Assembly (NCBI GenBank): GCA_025965155.1
Contig: JAOPXN010000070.1
Span: 62,001 to 126,000, forward strand
Length of the DNA: 64,000 nucleotides
Direction: 5' to 3'
Source of the DNA: Propionibacteriaceae bacterium
Lineage (GTDB): Bacteria; Actinomycetota; Actinomycetes; Propionibacteriales; Propionibacteriaceae
The notes below the pieces were generated by a model that was not told the DNA's origin, searched no databases, and was given only the letters and a program-made list of their open reading frames with translations. Positions 62,206 to 64,000 of the stretch are shown in pieces (position 1 is the first letter of the stretch; each line of letters begins with the position of its first letter). The translations under genes were made by a program, and so were the position numbers.

Positions 62206-64000
62206 ATGTTCACTCCGGCTCCGCGCCTCACCACCCGACCGGACCTGCGCGGCACCTTCGGGATGTGCGCCACCACCCACTGGGTGGCCACCGGAACCGC
62301 CCAGTCGGTGCTGGAGCGGGGCGGCAACGCCTTCGACGCCGCCGTCGCGGCGGCCTTCGTGCTGCATCTGGTCGAGCCGCACCTCAACGGGCCGGGCGGT
62401 GACCTGACCGCGCTCGTAGCCACCGCCGGCAACCCCGCGCCGGTGGTGCTGGTCGGACAAGGCCCCGCCCCGCAGCGGGCCACCATTGCGCACTTCCTGG
62501 ACGAGGGTTTGGACTCCGTCCCGGGCGCCGGCGGGTTGGCGGCCACGGTACCGGGGGCCGTGGAAGCCTGGCTGCTGCTGCTGGCCGAGCACGGCACCTT
62601 CGAGCTGGCCGATGTCCTGAGCTATGCGCTCGACTACGCCGTCCATGGGTATCCGCTGGTCCCGCAGGTGGCCGGCACCGTGAACGCCGTCCGCCAGCTG
62701 TTCACCGACCACTGGCCCAGCTCGGCCGACTTCTGGCTGGTCGACGGCCAGCCACGCCCCACCGACGAGCTGATGACCAACCCCGCCTACGCCTCGGTGC
62801 TCCGACGTCTGATCGCCGCCGGAACCTCACAGGGCAGCAGGACGGACCGGATCGAGGCCGCGCGGACGGAGTGGAGCACCGGCTTTGTCCCTGAGGCCGC
62901 CACGGCGTTCCTGTCGGTTCCGCACCAGCACTCGTCGGGAACCCGGCACGCGGCCGTCATCGACCGCGAGGACTTCGCCCGGCACCGCGCCAGCTGGGAG
63001 CCGGCGCTGACGGCCAACTTCCGCGGCTACACCGTGGCCAAGATGGGCCCCTGGGGCCAGGGCCCGGTTCTTCTCCAGGCGCTGAAGATCTTGGAGGGCT
63101 ACGACGACGACCAGCTCGACCCGCAGACGGTGGCCGGTGCGCACCACATGCTGGAGGCGCTGAAGCTCGCCTTCGCCGACCGGGACGCCTACTACGGCGA
63201 CCCCGGACCCGACGAGCAGCCGGTTCCGATCGACACCCTGCTGTCCACCGAGTACGCCGAGCAGCGCCGTGCCCTGATCACGGACCGGGCCTCCACCGAG
63301 CCCAGCCCAGGCCGGGTCGAGGGCTACCAGCCCTTCATCCCGCCGCTGCTAGAGGAGGGGCCAGCGAAGGCTGCCGCCGGGACCGGCGAGCCGACCGTCG
63401 GCAAGACCGGGGACACCAGGGGCGACACGTGCCATATCGATGTCGTCGACCGGTGGGGCAACATGATCTCGGCGACCCCATCCGGCGGCTGGCTGCAGTC
63501 CTCGCCGCACATCCCTGGGCTCGGCTTCGCGCTAGGGTCGCGGTTGCAGATGACCTGGCTGGACCCGGCGTCGCCGTCAGCGGTGCGCCCCGGCCGGCGG
63601 CCCCGTACCACCCTGAGTCCGACCATCCTGCTCAAGGATGGCGTGCCGGTGTCGGCGCTGGGTACCCCGGGTGGCGACCAGCAGGACCAGTGGCAGCTGG
63701 TGTACCTGCTGCGCACCCTGGTCGGCGGGTACACGCCTCAGCAGGCGATCGACGCTCCGACGTTGCACACCACGGCGATGGCGGGCTCCTTCTGGCCGCG
63801 GACCTGGACCAGGGCCGGTACCGTGGTGGAGGACCGGCTCGGCGCCGAGGTGATTGCCGGCCTGATCGAGCGCGGCCACCGAGTGACCTTGGCGGGTGAC
63901 TGGAGCCTGGGGCGGCTGTCGGCGGTGACCCGCGACCCGCGGACGGGCGAGCTCGGCGCAGCGGCCAACCCGCGCGGGAACCAGGGATACGCGATGGGCC
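62206..64000 (+). CDS. gamma-glutamyltransferase family protein, 3'-truncated by window
   Basis: 598 codons are visible and the frame stays open at the window end. N-terminal GMCATTHWVATGTAQSVLERGGNAFDAAVAA is the large-subunit start; GPGGDLTAL and NPAYASVLRRL follow. The autoprocessing threonine appears in GDTCHIDVVDRWGNMISATPSGG, with LGTPGGDQQDQWQ later, the gamma-glutamyl-binding GGxxxG-like region. No signal peptide, so it is likely cytoplasmic, unlike classical Ggt. It could act on glutathione-like, gamma-Glu peptide or oxamate-type substrates. ATG 62206 begins 47 nt after polA with no clear Shine-Dalgarno. Confidence 0.88.
   Translation, partial: MFTPAPRLTTRPDLRGTFGMCATTHWVATGTAQSVLERGGNAFDAAVAAAFVLHLVEPHLNGPGGDLTALVATAGNPAPVVLVGQGPAPQRATIAHFLDEGLDSVPGAGGLAATVPGAVEAWLLLLAEHGTFELADVLSYALDYAVHGYPLVPQVAGTVNAVRQLFTDHWPSSADFWLVDGQPRPTDELMTNPAYASVLRRLIAAGTSQGSRTDRIEAARTEWSTGFVPEAATAFLSVPHQHSSGTRHAAVIDREDFARHRASWEPALTANFRGYTVAKMGPWGQGPVLLQALKILEGYDDDQLDPQTVAGAHHMLEALKLAFADRDAYYGDPGPDEQPVPIDTLLSTEYAEQRRALITDRASTEPSPGRVEGYQPFIPPLLEEGPAKAAAGTGEPTVGKTGDTRGDTCHIDVVDRWGNMISATPSGGWLQSSPHIPGLGFALGSRLQMTWLDPASPSAVRPGRRPRTTLSPTILLKDGVPVSALGTPGGDQQDQWQLVYLLRTLVGGYTPQQAIDAPTLHTTAMAGSFWPRTWTRAGTVVEDRLGAEVIAGLIERGHRVTLAGDWSLGRLSAVTRDPRTGELGAAANPRGNQGYAMG

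Overview
This is a high-GC chromosomal segment of an actinobacterium. Nearly all of it is coding, there are no mobile elements, and the gene order is shared with both mycobacteria and streptomycetes. Runs such as aroG - pknL - idsA - metF - mraZ/dcw and pyk - pdtaR - polA match established actinobacterial order. The DAP-type MurE, Wag31/DivIVA, SepF, a PASTA kinase and frequent leaderless GTG/ATG starts fit the same phylum. The layout would suit Propionibacteriales (Microlunatus, Kribbella and Nocardioides relatives), but the genus is inference.

Left part (1-18.4 kb): end of a class II DAHP synthase; threonine aldolase; MBL-fold hydrolase; SDR-type protein; EamA exporter; PASTA Ser/Thr kinase; the thiazole/thiamine genes thiG-thiS-thiO, divergent from thiE; an exported barnase-type RNase with a barstar-type inhibitor, coupled to thiE; a secreted cupin; polyprenyl diphosphate synthase divergent from MTHFR; a HelD-like helicase; an FAD oxidoreductase; adenosine kinase; and a PIG-L deacetylase.

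DNA-damage block (18.4-21.8 kb): a gene-free stretch with imperfect tandem repeats, then a promoter with a perfect 16-bp LexA/SOS palindrome and a leader rich in potential RNA structure. These precede a four-gene operon: DUF6504 protein, SAV_6107-type HEPN protein, methyltransferase and DNA polymerase IV.

Stress and envelope block (21.9-28.3 kb): DUF3040 protein; an SRPBCC protein with a sigma-B-like promoter; CsbD; and the MoxR - DUF58 - transglutaminase operon on the minus strand.

Division and wall cluster (28.5-47.0 kb): mraZ with a 10-bp-periodic GTGG operator, an mraW-type structured RNA, a 57-codon membrane microprotein gene, then rsmH-ftsL-ftsI-murE-murF-mraY-murD-ftsW-murG-murC-ftsQ-ftsZ-sepF-yggT-divIVA. 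Most genes overlap by 1-4 nt, implying translational coupling. The pgeF/yggS pair usual between ftsZ and sepF is absent.

Right part (47-64 kb): a DksA/TraR zinc-finger protein, lspA with a hexapeptide-repeat tail, rluD, pyruvate kinase, tRNA-Leu(CAA), an ANTAR response regulator (PdtaR type), a branched-chain amino acid ABC transporter operon (binding protein separated from livHMGF by two stem-loops), a lipoprotein, a hotdog thioesterase divergent from polA, and the start of a gamma-glutamyltransferase.

Recurrent signal: at least 14 genes begin 6-8 nt after a TANNNT -10 box, so leaderless transcription appears common here. Several start codons below were chosen on that basis.
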